Origin: Limanda limanda
Lineage: Eukaryota > Chordata > Actinopteri > Pleuronectiformes > Pleuronectidae
Assembly (NCBI RefSeq): GCF_963576545.1
Contig: NC_083639.1
Coordinates: forward strand, 27,756,647-27,820,646
Direction: 5' to 3'
Length of the DNA stretch: 64,000 nt
Shown in pieces: positions 1 through 13,560 of the stretch (within the stretch, counting starts at the first letter, position 1; the number at the start of each line of letters is the position of its first letter). The notes under the pieces are model-generated. The model saw only the letters and a list, made by a program, of their open reading frames with translations. It did no database searches and had not been told where the DNA came from. Position numbers and translations under genes: made by a program.

Positions 1-2870
1 TCCTTCCTTCCTTCCTTCCTTTCCTCCTTCCTATGTCTTGATTGCTTCCTGTCCCTTTTCTTCCATCCTTCTCTTTTTTATCCTCCCTTCCTCTTCTCTA
101 TCTACTCCCCCCCCTCCTTCCTTTCTTCATTCCTTCCTTCCTTCCTTCCTTCCTTCCTTCCTTCCTTCCTTCCTTCCTTCCTTCCTTCCTTCCTTCCTTC
201 CTTCCTTCCTTCCTTCCTTCCTTCCTTCCTTCCTTCCTTCCTTCCTTCCTTCCTTCCTTCCTTCCTTCCTTTCCTCCTCCCTATGTCTTGATTGCTTCCT
301 GTCCCTTTTCTTCCATCCTTCTCTTTTTTATCCTCCCTTCCTCTTCTCTATCTACTCCCCCCCTCCTTCCTTCCTTCCTTCCTTTCCTCCTCCCTATGTC
401 TTGATTGCTTCCTGTCCCTTTTCTTCCATCCTTCTCTTTTTTGTCCTCCCTTCCTCTTCTCTATCTACTCCCCCCCTCCTTCCTTCCTTCCTTCCTTCCT
501 TCCTTCCTTCCTTCCTTCCTTCCTTCCTTCCTTCCTTCCTTCCTTCCTTCCTTCCTTCCTTCCTTCCTTCCTTCCTTCCTTCCTTCCTTCCTTCCTTCCT
601 TCCTTCCTTCCTTTCCTCCTCCCTATGTCTTGATTGCTTCCTGTCCCTTTTCTTCCATCCTTCTCTTTTTTATCCTCCCTTCCTCTTCTCTATCTACTCC
701 CCCCCTCCTTCCTTCCTTCCTTCCTTCCTTCCTTCCTTCCTTCCTTCCTTCCTTCCTTCCTTCCTTCCTTCCTTCCTTCCTTCCTTCCTTCCTTCCTTCC
801 TTCCTTCCTTTCCTCCTCCCTATGTCTTGATTGCTTCCTGTCCCTTTTCTTCCATCCTTCTCTTTTTTGTCCTCCCTTCCTCTTCTCTATCTACTCCCCC
901 CCTCCTTCCTTCCTTCCTTCCTTCCTTCCTTCCTTCCTTCCTTCCTTCCTTCCTTCCTTCCTTCCTTCCTTCCTTCCTTCCTTCCTTCCTTCCTTCCTTC
1001 CTTCCTTCCTTCCTTCCTTCCTTCCTTCCTTCCTTCCTTCCTTCCTTCCTTCCTTCCTTTCCTCCTCCCTATGTCTTGATTGCTACCTGTCCCTTTTCTT
1101 CCATCCTTCTCTTTTTTATCCTCCCTTCCTCTTCTCTATCTACTCCCCCCTTCCTTCCTTCCTTCCTTCCTTCCTTCCTTCCTTCCTTCCTTCCTTCCTT
1201 CCTTCCTTCCTTCCTTCCTTCCTTCCTTCCTTCCTTCCTTCCTTCCTTCCTTCCTTCCTTCCTTCCTTCCTTCCTTCCTTCCTTCCTTCCTTCCTTCCTT
1301 CCTTCCTTCCTTCCTTTCCTCCTCCCTATGTCTTGATTGCTTCCTGTCCCTTTTCTTCCATCCTTCTCTTTTTTATCCTCCCTTCCTCTTCTCTATCTAC
1401 TCCCCCCCTCCTTCCTTCCTTCCTTCCTTCCTTCCTTCCTTCCTTCCTTCCTTCCTTCCTTCCTTCCTTCCTTCCTTCCTTCCTTCCTTCCTTCCTTCCT
1501 TCCTTCCTTCCTTCCTTCCTTCCTTCCTTCCTTCCTTCCTTCCTTCCTTCCTTCCTTCCTTTCCTCCTCCCTATGTCTTGATTGCTTCCTGTCCCTTTTC
1601 TTCCATCCTTCTCTTTTTTGTCCTCCCTTCCTCTTCTCTATCTACTCCCCCCCTCCTTCCTTCCTTCCTTCCTTCCTTCCTTCCTTCCTTCCTTCCTTCC
1701 TTCCTTCCTTCCTTCCTTCCTTCCTTCCTTCCTTCCTTCCTTCCTTCCTTCCTTCCTTCCTTCCTTCCTTCCTTCCTTCCTTCCTTCCTTCCTTCCTTCC
1801 TTCCTTCCTTCCTTCCTTCCTTCCTTCCTTCCTTCCTTCCTTTCCTCCTTCCTATGTCTTGATTGCTTCCTGTCCCTTTTCTTCCATCCTTCTCTTTTTT
1901 ATCCTCCCTTCCTCTTCTCTATCTACTCCCCCCCCTCCTTCCTTTCTTCATTCCTTCCTTCCTTCCTTCCTTCCTTCCTTCCTTCCTTCCTTCCTTCCTT
2001 CCTTCCTTCCTTCCTTCCTTCCTTCCTTCCTTCCTTCCTTCCTTCCTTCCTTCCTTCCTTCCTTCCTTCCTTCCTTCCTTTCCTCCTCCCTATGTCTTGA
2101 TTGCTTCCTGTCCCTTTTCTTCCATCCTTCTCTTTTTTGTCCTCCCTTCCTCTTCTCTATCTACTCCCCCCCTCCTTCCTTCCTTCCTTCCTTCCTTCCT
2201 TCCTTCCTTCCTTCCTTCCTTCCTTCCTTCCTTCCTTCCTTCCTTCCTTCCTTCCTTCCTTCCTTCCTTCCTTCCTTCCTTCCTTCCTTCCTTCCTTCCT
2301 TCCTTCCTTCCTTCCTTCCTTCCTTCCTTCCTTCCTTCCTTCCTTCCTTCCTTCCTTCCTTCCTTTCCTCCTTCCTATGTCTTGATTGCTTCCTGTCCCT
2401 TTTCTTCCATCCTTCTCTTTTTTATCCTCCCTTCCTCTTCTCTATCTACTCCCCCCCCTCCTTCCTTTCTTCATTCCTTCCTTCCTTCCTTCCTTCCTTC
2501 CTTCCTTCCTTCCTTCCTTCCTTCCTTCCTTCCTTCCTTCCTTCCTTCCTTCCTTCCTTCCTTCCTTCCTTCCTTCCTTCCTTCCTTCCTTCCTTCCTTC
2601 CTTCCTTCCTTCCTTCCTTCCTTTCCTCCTCCCTATGTCTTGATTGCTTCCTGTCCCTTTTCTTCCATCCTTCTCTTTTTTATCCTCCCTTCCTCTTCTC
2701 TATCTACTCCCCCCCTCCTTCCTTCCTTCCTTCCTTTCCTCCTCCCTATGTCTTGATTGCTTCCTGTCCCTTTTCTTCCATCCTTCTCTTTTTTGTCCTC
2801 CCTTCCTCTTCTCTATCTACTCCCCCCCCCCCTCCTCCTTTCTTTCCTTCAGTCCAGACGCTCACGCCAA
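1..2870. repeat. Compound polypyrimidine satellite: 97-bp core plus (CCTT)n, 13 copies
   Basis: A core of about 97 bp containing CTATGTCTTGATTGCTTCC recurs 13 times and is followed each time by a CCTT tract of variable length. The TTG shared by the cores lies at 42, 292, 405, 634, 831, 1080, 1337, 1582, 1863, 2101, 2386, 2644 and 2757, giving spacings from 113 to 285 bp. Cores fall into subtypes: TTTTTTATCC or TTTTTTGTCC in the middle, and a third type (copies 1, 9, 11) with CCTCCTTCCTATG before it and TTTCTTCATT after it. The plus strand is almost entirely C and T. The array begins before base 1, so the left end is missing, and it ends in a run of C near 2830. Long open frames here are artefacts of a repeat that lacks stop codons. 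Confidence 0.97.
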
Positions 2871-3456
2871 GTCTTTAAGTCTTTAATGCAGCGATGTGCA
2901 TTTTATCTTTGGCGGCGGCGGCTCTGTTGATGTGATGTTCTGGAACGAATCCGAACAAGCGTGACTGTCTCTGAGCCGTCGACCCCCCCCAACCCCCCCC
3001 CTGGCACCGCCTGAGACACACTTTATGAATATGAACTAATATTAAAGACAATGCAGGAGCGCTGATCGCCCGCTGGCTGCCTCGGAGTTGAACGAGCACA
3101 CGATGTTCACGTGGAGCTATTACGAGAGAAAGGTCACAGGGGGTGTGAAACATGTCATTATAAAATTACTTGTTACCATTTCCTCTTCCCTCCCACTCCG
3201 CCTTCTTCTCTCCTCTATCCTCTGTCCTATTCCAGTATCAATTAATTCCTCCCACCTCTCATTCCCTTCTCTCCGGTTGCCCCTTGCTCTCCTCCACCCA
3301 CCTTCCTCCCTCTCTTATTAACACATCGCATCATTGGTTTCACCGGCGTCTCTCTGAATAGTGTAATTAAACTTTCTCCCGTGATTGGAGTAATTGGTTT
3401 GTTGCTTTTGTTGTAAGGGAGAAAGTGTATCAGTGGGAGAGAGACAAAAACACAAT

Positions 3457-3496
<40 letters not shown>

Positions 3497-3760
3497 CGGA
3501 CTTTTTGAAAAATGGATTTAAAGTTTTCTTCAACTGGGATTTGATTCAGAAAACGCAGAATTTCGATGTTTCCTCCATTTGTGATTCGTGTTATTCTCTA
3601 AAGTGAATTTTCAAGTTCTTGCGATGTACGTAAATCCCCAGTGACTGTGCATGACTTTAGACATGATGACTCCTAAATGTTCTACAACCTACCTCCTCCA
3701 TGTTAGCGGATGGAACACGGACCTCAATTTAAATCACAGATTCATGTGTCTAGTAAAGCT
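2871..3760. other. Non-coding stretch right of the satellite
   Basis: Unique sequence with C-runs near 2983-3002, a CT-rich patch at 3178-3320 and a (GT)n tract at 3464-3494. At 3688-3720 there is a short match (CTCCTCCATGTTAGCGGATG) to a dispersed element whose relatives lie at 10310 and, reversed, near 48070. No gene is visible. Confidence 0.6.
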
Positions 3761-3832
3761 GGCGTGGTGGCCAAGTGGTAAGGCGTTGGTCTCGTAAACC
3801 AAAGATCATGGGTTCAATTCCCATCCATGCCT
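3761..3832 (+). tRNA. tRNA-Thr (anticodon CGT)
   Basis: Decodes ACG threonine codons in cytosolic translation. The 72-nt sequence folds into a complete cloverleaf. The acceptor stem GGCGTGG pairs with CCATGCC (one G-T pair). The D stem is formed by GCC with GGC. The anticodon stem TTGGT/ACCAA holds loop CTCGTAA, and the T stem ATGGG/CCCAT holds loop TTCAATT. No CCA is encoded, as expected for a nuclear gene. A box (TGGCCAAGTGG) and B box (GGTTCAATTCC) are both present, so it should be readable by RNA polymerase III. It closely resembles the vertebrate tRNA-Thr-CGT known to me, with paired changes in the anticodon and T stems that keep base pairing. Oddity: no run of four T follows until 3951-3954, about 120 nt downstream, so termination would be weak or late. 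A SINE lies just beyond. It could be a young tRNA-derived copy rather than an expressed gene, but no stem is broken. Confidence 0.88.
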
Positions 3833-3954
3833 CATTTCTAGCGATCAAGCATTGATGATCCAGCTTTGTTATTTGCAGTTGAGGAAAATATGCTGTTAGA
3901 GGGCTGTCACAAGACAAGAACAATATTTCCCCATATTAATCCACACTTTCTTTT

Positions 3955-4088
3955 GGCGGTGTGGCCTAGAGGGTAGAGTGGTCGTTCTCCAACAAGAAGG
4001 GTGCCGGTTCAATCCCCACTCTTCCCCAGCTGCATGCCGAAGTGTCCTTGGCAAGATACTGAACCTCAATCTATGTAATGTAATGTAA
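3955..4088 (+). mobile_element. tRNA-derived SINE, short copy
   Basis: A tRNA-like head with GTGGCCTAGAGGGTAGAGTGG (A-box region) and GGTTCAATCCCC (B box) is followed by the conserved stretch GCCGAAGTGTCCTTGG and AGATACTGAACC, a body I recognise from common fish SINEs. It ends in a short TGTAA-type tail (TATGTAATGTAATGTAAAA). The second half of a full element is missing. Related heads lie at 6670 (plus) and 42004-42085 (minus). The subfamily name cannot be assigned by eye. Confidence 0.7.
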
Positions 4089-4497
4089 AAATCTGATTTG
4101 AATTAGTTATTTGATGATATGATGGTAGCTGAGACTCGATCACTTGTAGAATCAGGACTGTGATTCCATGGCTCACTACTGCAGAGCCGGATGTCCAAAG
4201 AACAAAATGGCGGCGTCCACTTACAGGACATTTCAGAGAGGAAGTGGAGACTCGTCATCCATGTGCAAGGACACTTCTCTAATCGGGAGAAACATCTTTC
4301 AGATTTTATTGCAAATCTAAACAACGTGAAATATGTGCATCAATGTCAAAGCTCACTTTTAAATATTTTATAATCTTATAAGGAACACAACAATTTGACA
4401 AATACACATATTCACACACTAAGTCCAGATTCAGAACAGAACAAGTTTGATCTCATCTTCTTTGTTCATCTTCTCATCCCATTCCTTCATCATTGTT
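4089..4497. other. Non-coding stretch between SINE and TCCTC array
   Basis: No gene or recognisable repeat. A short piece at 4238-4265 (AGGAAGTGGAGACTCGTCAT) resembles the dispersed motif also present at the ends of the duplicated units at 32.35 and 33.95 kb. Confidence 0.5.
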
Positions 4498-4613
4498 TCC
4501 TCTCCTCTCCTCTCCTCTCCTCTCCTCTCCTCTCCTCTCCTCTCCTCTCCTCTCCTCTCCTCTCCTCTCCTCTCCTCTCCTCTCCTCTCCTCTCCTCTCC
4601 TCTCCTCTCCTCT
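4498..4613. repeat. (TCCTC)n pentanucleotide microsatellite
   Basis: About 23 near-perfect tandem TCCTC units, all pyrimidine on the plus strand. Both strands stay open in several frames for this reason only. Confidence 0.97.
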
Positions 4614-6665
4614 TCCTCCACAGTTCATATCACAGTCTCCAGCTTGTGCTTCCCTCCCAGGAGAAGCTACAAGCAGTGAGCTCCATCCATAATGTATATA
4701 AGCTCCAACACCAAAACACATTCTTCATACGATGTGTTTCTTTGAGCCGACAGGACCCGAGGAAGAGAAATGCAACACAGTAAACTGAAGCTGTGTGGAC
4801 TGAAATACTGTGGACTCAGCATCCAGGTCCACAACCACAGGGATTGACAGATAATAAAGAATTTGACATCTTCATCATAATAAAAATCAAAATAGTTTAA
4901 GAAACCATGGAGATAATGAGGGAAAATAAATGAATCTTGTGTGTGTACATGTGGTTTAAAAGGTTTTCATTTTATTTTTTTTCATTGTATATAAATCACA
5001 GACTGTAATTATTCAGTAGGAGGTGTCAAGATGATTTATACTTTTTATACCCAATCATGTCCAACATGTGTGATGCATTGACTGTTCTCTGATTCTAGTT
5101 TATTACACGACCACACTAGAAAGGCTGATTGGCCACTTTATCATCACACTGCATGTAATGAGAAAGTAAGAAGAACATTTATGGGTCCAACCATTTCTTC
5201 AGAACTGCTCCAAAATATGATTATTCGTGTCCCACTTCTCCACGAAATATCATGGACAATGGTTCAGTTGACTTTGATGAATCCTGTCACACAATCAAAC
5301 CAACAATTGCAAAGGAGAATGATTGTGTAAAGAAAGGAACACTAACATGGAACTCCTACTGGAAACTCACCGAACGTCCCCAAGAAAGAACCTAGATCTT
5401 TCTTTTAAAGATTCAAAGAAATCCTTTGAGTCACTGTTCAAAGACCCTGTTGAACAACCAGTGTGGTGATTTTGAATTAGGACCCTGCTTCAGAACATAG
5501 AAGAACTGTCGGAGCCATAACGAGCTCAAGTGCCTACCAATTAACTACAGGAATCTAGAAATAGAATGTTTAAAGAAATCTTTGTTAGCTCGTTTGGATC
5601 TTTCAATCCAAAAAGCCCGCAGCCATCTGACAATGGACACCACACGTGCAATCTATTCAAAACCTCTGAACTCTCTCAGCCACCTCCAGAACATTTGTAA
5701 TCAGTATTAAAATTCTCCTGCGGAAAACTCCTCAAGAAGTTCAGGAATCCCACAAATTAGCCAATTAGAATCTCCCTCGGAGCCTTCCACATCCAACCTT
5801 CTACAATCTGTCATCAACTTAAACTTGATTCGAATCCTGAGTAGAGGCAAAAATGAAAATGAAGGGTTCATCTTCGGTTAGAACGAACCCCTGAATCCAC
5901 AAGATAACCAAGAAAATCCATGAAGGACCCACACGGACCATCTGATCCCCTCCAGGAGCCGACGTCCTGATGCCACTGTCCTCAAGAGGTCGCTCAGAAA
6001 CCCTCGGAAGTAATCTCAGATCAGTTCTTCAACGGCCTTTAAACGTGTTCCTGGTCGCCTCCGGTTCACCCCCCCCCTCTAAAGCTCTGGCACCTCTTTG
6101 ATGACGAATAAAACATTCTCAAGAACCCCGAGGGGCCCGTTTAAAGATTTACAGATTCGTGAACTGCTTGATGACAAAATACCTCCACCTCTGCTGCTAT
6201 CTGAAGGTTTCAACCTGCTGATCTGTGCACAGCTGCCATCTCACCGAGCTTCAGATGATTACAACCTCAAAGAACACTTCTCTTGTGTCTCCAGCGTACC
6301 GACGTACACCACCACAGGGGGTGCACGGCCCACTGGTGACATGCAGGGAATGCTGTGTGTGCAGGGAGGGGATGAATTCAACATTCTCCATTGAATATGC
6401 ATGTGGTGTTTGCATCGCAGTATTCCTTCATGGATCTATACTTGACACAGAGCAGTACATTATCTCAGCTCAACCTGTTTTGGATGATATATATTAGTGG
6501 TTTGAAAACCAACAAGAGACAAAATGAGATCACAGAGCGAGTTCTCCAACCGGATACTTTAGGTTGTTTGTCTCTAGCCTCTATGAACCCTTTTTAAAAA
6601 GAGTGCCCATTGTGGGATTTATTCAAGGCACTTGTCATAAGAAATAATAACCAGTTGGATGAGCT
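4614..6665. other. Two kilobases with no recognised gene
   Basis: Looks like unique A+T-moderate sequence. 5100-6090 lacks microsatellites and long open frames. 4840-4870 has a small AATAAAG tail-like motif. Open frames of up to 98 codons at 6098-6597 are short, overlap one another in different frames and show no recognisable domain, so they are not called. Confidence 0.5.
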
Positions 6666-6800
6666 GATGGAACCACGGTGGTTTGGAGGAAAAGCAAATC
6701 GTCCACTAACCAAACTGTTGGTAGTTCGATCCCCGGTTTCTCCACTCGTCGAAATGTCCTCGGGAAAGATACCGAACCACGAATTGCCCAACACACAACT
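6666..6800 (+). mobile_element. Degenerate tRNA-derived SINE
   Basis: A diverged A-box-like start (GGTGGTTTGGAGG) is followed by TCGTCCACTAACCA, a B box TAGTTCGATCCCCGG, then the body GTCGAAATGTCCTCGG and AGATACCGAACC. The body lines up with the SINE at 3955, and TCGTCCACTAACCA is shared exactly with the reversed copy near 42055. Confidence 0.65.
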
Positions 6801-6955
6801 CGTCCAATCACAGAGCAGGGATGAAAGTATGTGTTAACCTGTGAGGTGAGAAATGTTCAAATCATCACTTTCCTGTCGTCCTGAGTTTATTTAACTGGAC
6901 AATCATGATGCGACTTAGTGAGTGTGGACCAGTTTTCTGTCACCTCTCCATTAAC

Positions 6956-6998
<43 letters not shown>

Positions 6999-7110
6999 TG
7001 TTCCGTGCTGTACTGCTGTTTGATCATTCTGATTTTAATCAGGGTGTGACAAGAAATTAACATCTGCATGACAACCTATGTAACGAGCCACAGGCATATG
7101 CGTGTGAGCG

Positions 7111-7148
<38 letters not shown>

Positions 7149-7809
7149 AATAAGTTATAAAGAGCAGGAGCGTGGATCAGAGCCTGGCTGTGATCAGGTT
7201 GTTGTACCACAGTCGACTGCAGAGAATTCTCCGAGCAGATGCAGAGACGTGGTCTTAATAAACAACATCTGGCTCGTTGACGGGTCCAGAAGGGCAGGAA
7301 ATAAAAACGTGGAAAACCACAAACTCAGGAGGCAAAACCACAGGGAAAAACTCAGGAATATGAACTGGAAAATAAGCAGGAGGGAACTGAACATGTGAAC
7401 TAAAGAAGGGAACGCAGGAGGGATGGATCAGGGCAAGTGGGAACCAATCAGGGCAGGCGATCAAAAAGGCAGGAAACAGGAAGTAAAAAACAAAAAACTA
7501 AAGTAACTTCAAGTTTGAATTGAACTTTTTCATCTTGTAATCCTGTGTTGTTTTTACTGGTTGTTTATACTAATGTTGATATTGACGAGGTGAGGAGACG
7601 AAGACATGGAAGTACGTATGTGATACAACATTCTTTAGTGCACAACTTAAAGTACAACGTGAAACCGAAACTTACATGAACAAATGGAAACAATGGAACA
7701 AAGACATGAGGCTTGGTTTGGACTTTCATATGTGAAGATGCCTGTAATGAATATTACCTGTGTTATTGTGTGCAGTCTTCTCAGTATCCTACATTCCCTG
7801 TGTAGTGTG

Positions 7810-7811
<2 letters not shown>
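6801..7811. other. Non-coding stretch with two dinucleotide tracts
   Basis: Holds (CA)n at 6960-6994 and (GT)n at 7114-7145. The part 7255-7500, rich in AGGCAGGAAA, CAGGAGG and CCAATCAGGGCAGG, resembles dispersed transposable-element sequence I have seen in fish genomes, but I cannot name the family. No gene is seen. Confidence 0.45.
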
Positions 7812-7852
<41 letters not shown>

Positions 7853-7941
7853 ATGCAGTGCTGGGAACATGCACTCAGGTGGATGATTGTGTGTGCTGCA
7901 TGTGTAGAAGTGTGCCTGACTGGACTTGTTGAGCAGGGTAT

Positions 7942-8010
<69 letters not shown>

Positions 8011-8179
8011 GGTGTGTGTTGGGCTGTGAGCCGGGACCGAGGCGCTACAATAGCCTGCAGTGATGTGAATCTCGTTAATTACCCTCATCTTTGATCTGAG
8101 CCTAACGAGGAGAGAACTAGATGTTAACGAGCCCAGGAGAGCTCCGGGGGACTCAGCTACTAATCACTCCATGGGAGAA

Positions 8180-8261
<82 letters not shown>
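7812..8261. repeat. Cluster of three long (GT)n microsatellites
   Basis: GT tracts at 7812-7850, 7944-8009 and 8181-8261 are separated by about 100-170 bp of unique sequence. The intervening sequence is not repeated, so these are separate expansions rather than one interrupted array. Confidence 0.95.
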
Positions 8262-8264
<3 letters not shown>

Positions 8265-8991
8265 AGCAAATCACAAATGTGGAAGGCTGTTCCTCCGACT
8301 GGATCATGTATCACTGTCTCGTAGAGCTGCAGCAACAACACACAAGACACACCTTCAAATTAACATAGAGTTGTTCAAATACAGTGAAAATGTCACGATT
8401 GTGCCTCTGTAAACTTTAGACAAACTTTTGGACTCTTGATATATGTTGGGATTTGTATTCTGTGTTTTATTGTCTCTGCCTCAGTTCAGTTATTTTCTTG
8501 AAATCCTTTGTGTTGTGTCATTTCAAGATGTTTTTCTTACCTTCACTTCCTGTTTAACCTCATAAGCTGTGTCTCAATTCGAGGGCCACTTCCTGTGAAG
8601 GAACCTGTCTAAACTGAGACAGTCTGGTTTTCCTGTTGCGTCATCAGCTTCTCCCGTCATTACAGCCATCGCCTAGCAACAAAGGTGCGGATAAAAATTT
8701 TGAAAGATGTTTTGACATGTGCTCCTTCTGCTGTTCGATTGAGCACTTAGATTAAAAAATACATTCTCCTGACGTGTTTGTCTGGATTTGAAAACTGTTT
8801 GTCACTGGTTATTAATCAACCGGTGCTCAAGCTTTGGATAAATGTGTTGGATTTACTTTTCAGATGAATTGATGAATCGGGCTTGGGTCTCGGTTTCAAA
8901 TGAGACTAAGAACTAACACTTCAGTTGAAACTGTCAAACACAGAACTCACAGTTTAAAAAAACACATGGATGTGAAGGGGAACGACTGAGA

Positions 8992-8992
<1 letters not shown>
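8262..8992. other. Non-coding stretch
   Basis: No gene. The piece at 8572-8690 (GTGTCTCAATTCGAGGGCC and following) resembles ends of dispersed fish elements. CCTAGCAACA at 8671-8680 resembles half of an X-box, not enough to call a site. Confidence 0.4.
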
Positions 8993-9075
<83 letters not shown>

Positions 9076-9160
9076 AATCCTCAGTGTAGCAGATGGTGAG
9101 GGCAGTTAGTGGAGATTGAATGTTGCTGTGCCCAGTTTATGATATAATGAGTAATATCAT

Positions 9161-9192
<32 letters not shown>
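8993..9192. repeat. (CA)n microsatellite pair
   Basis: CA tracts at 8993-9074 (about 41 units) and 9164-9192, separated by 90 bp of unique sequence. Confidence 0.95.
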
Positions 9193-11615
<2,423 letters not shown>

Positions 11616-11619
11616 GTGT

Positions 11620-11672
<53 letters not shown>

Positions 11673-11802
11673 TGAGCATGTGTGTGTCGATCTGAGCCAC
11701 TCATACATTTTCATTCACATACAAGGTCTGTTCCATTCATACAGGCTGAGTCTTCTCCAAGGTTTGAGTCATAAATTCAAAGCACTGACATTTGATAAGC
11801 TA

Positions 11803-11882
<80 letters not shown>
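11616..11882. repeat. Two (GT)n microsatellites
   Basis: GT tracts at 11616-11667 and 11805-11882, separated by about 137 bp of unique sequence. Confidence 0.95.
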
Positions 11883-11885
<3 letters not shown>

Positions 11886-13427
11886 TTTGTGGACCAGACA
11901 TTTTCACTCACTCACTTCCTTAATGTTCTTTTTGAGGCTTTACATTTACCTCCAGTGAAATTCATCAGAACCAAATGTTTAGGCTTCATTTCTCCAGGTG
12001 TTGGGATTCCACCAGCTCCTGTAGGAATCACGGGGGGGGGGGGCATGGACGTGACTGCAGATCAGCTTCAAATGAACAAGTCTCACCTTCTACTTGGGAA
12101 GTTGTTGCCGTTCACATGGATGCAGATCAAAAGAGGGAAATATGGGTCTTAGTGTGATGATTACATTCAGGATTTGGACTCTTGAAGTCTGGCAGTTGTA
12201 TCGTCAGCTAATTGTAGCCCCGGCTCTTACTGCAGCTCGGCCAATCAGATCTTTAGCTTCGTCAGTGGCCTGCAATGAATCCTGGGATTGGTTGGCCTGA
12301 GACCGATCCAGCTGTCGGGTTCTTCATTGCTCAGGACGCATTTGTCTGCTGGTCCTGAAACGCAGCCTTCGAAGGATTCAAACCTGGATTTGAAGCACAG
12401 CTGATAAATACTTCATAGCTTTGTGTCTGACCCTGAGCTCGGCACATTGACTCCAGCTCTTTGTGTGAAGCTCAATGCTTAAAGGGTTAAATCCCACGGC
12501 CGTGATTCAGGGTTTTGATTCCCAGTAGAGCCGCCTCTGAAACCAGTGACTGATCTCATGTTGCTCATCTCTATTTATCGTCACTGTTCAGTTTTACAAT
12601 CCCAAGGTTTCATTGATGAAATAATCGATTTCCTTTCTTGAGAATTACATATAATTATCAATATTACATTTAGTTTCAAGAAGAGAAAGGTGTATTGAGA
12701 TAGATTTTAAAAACTAGTTTATCACATTACACACACACACGTGGATATGAGCGTAATTTAAACACTGGACAAAAGAAGCTTATTTCTGTTCTCTACCTGA
12801 GCTTATCAGTGTGACTGTGTTCTGTGGAAAAGGTCAGCGGGAGAAAATTAACCTGTCACGTCGGCGGAGGCGCCGCTCAGCTACATGCAGAGATAATAAG
12901 AGTCTTGCTCACGTGCATGTTAGCTGACATATGATGTATAATGTGCCCAGTGTCTGTGTGTAAGATTGTGTGTTTTCTATTGCCGTGGTTTAAACCCTGA
13001 GATACAACCGAGGAGTTTGATCCATTGTGGTTTTACTCTCAATAGATGAATTGTAATCGAGCACAAGGACATTTCCAGCGATTCATTCCAGACAGATAAA
13101 GTCTTTGAATCTTAATCATGTCGAACTGGGAATGTCAGATGATTCTTGTCATGTCAACTCACAGGAAAACATGAACATGTGATGTGACTGGATATGAAGA
13201 CACGTTTCCACTTCCTCCCACTTTCAGAAAGACGCCGGAATGTACCTACGCTGCCATTTTGTGCTGAAGACGCCATTTGGGATTAGGGGGTGGAGCCACA
13301 GTAGCAGTGTTCACAATGGTACACCTCTCCAGTGTCAGCTGTCAATCATCCTGTTTCACTCTGATAATCAGTTTGATAAAAGCTACTTAAAATCACAGAA
13401 GATACCTTAATTTACAATACAGTGTAT
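11883..13427. other. Non-coding stretch
   Basis: Contains an 11-base G run near 12037-12047. 12345-12385 (ACGCAGCCTTCGAAGGATT) resembles the end of a dispersed element. 12850-12960 is a GC-richer block around CTCACGTGCATG with no gene structure. Confidence 0.4.
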
Positions 13428-13560
13428 TTTCACTTTGCCCTATGTCCCATACACTAACATGGAGAAGACGGGGTTAACGACCTACACTGCAGCCAGCCAC
13501 CAGGGGGCGATCAAGACTCTTTGGCTTCACTGGAGCTGTCATGTCGTCCATCTTCACACG
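13428..13560 (+). repeat. Dispersed fish repeat carrying a CTCF-like core
   Basis: The stretch CACTAACATGGAGAAG ... GCAGCCAGCCACCAGGGGGC ... GGAGCTGTCATGTCGTCCAT matches a short interspersed sequence I recognise from many teleost genomes; the family name is uncertain. A reversed partial relative lies at 47990-48095. Bases 13497-13510 (CCACCAGGGGGCGA) match the CTCF core consensus CCASYAGRKGGCRS at 13 of 14 positions. Confidence 0.6.

Noticed and set aside
38..2886. Long plus-strand open frames of up to 513 codons, rich in PSFLPSFL
   Set aside because: They follow from a CCTT tetranucleotide repeat without stop codons in any frame; no start context, splice signals or domain.
4431..4783. Open frames on both strands over the TCCTC array
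   Set aside because: Pentanucleotide repeat artefact.
7760..8412. Poly-CV and poly-HT open frames over CA/GT tracts here and elsewhere
   Set aside because: Dinucleotide repeats lack stop codons; not genes.
8671..8680. CCTAGCAACA, resembling the MHC class II X box
   Set aside because: Only a 10-base half match, with no Y box at the usual distance.
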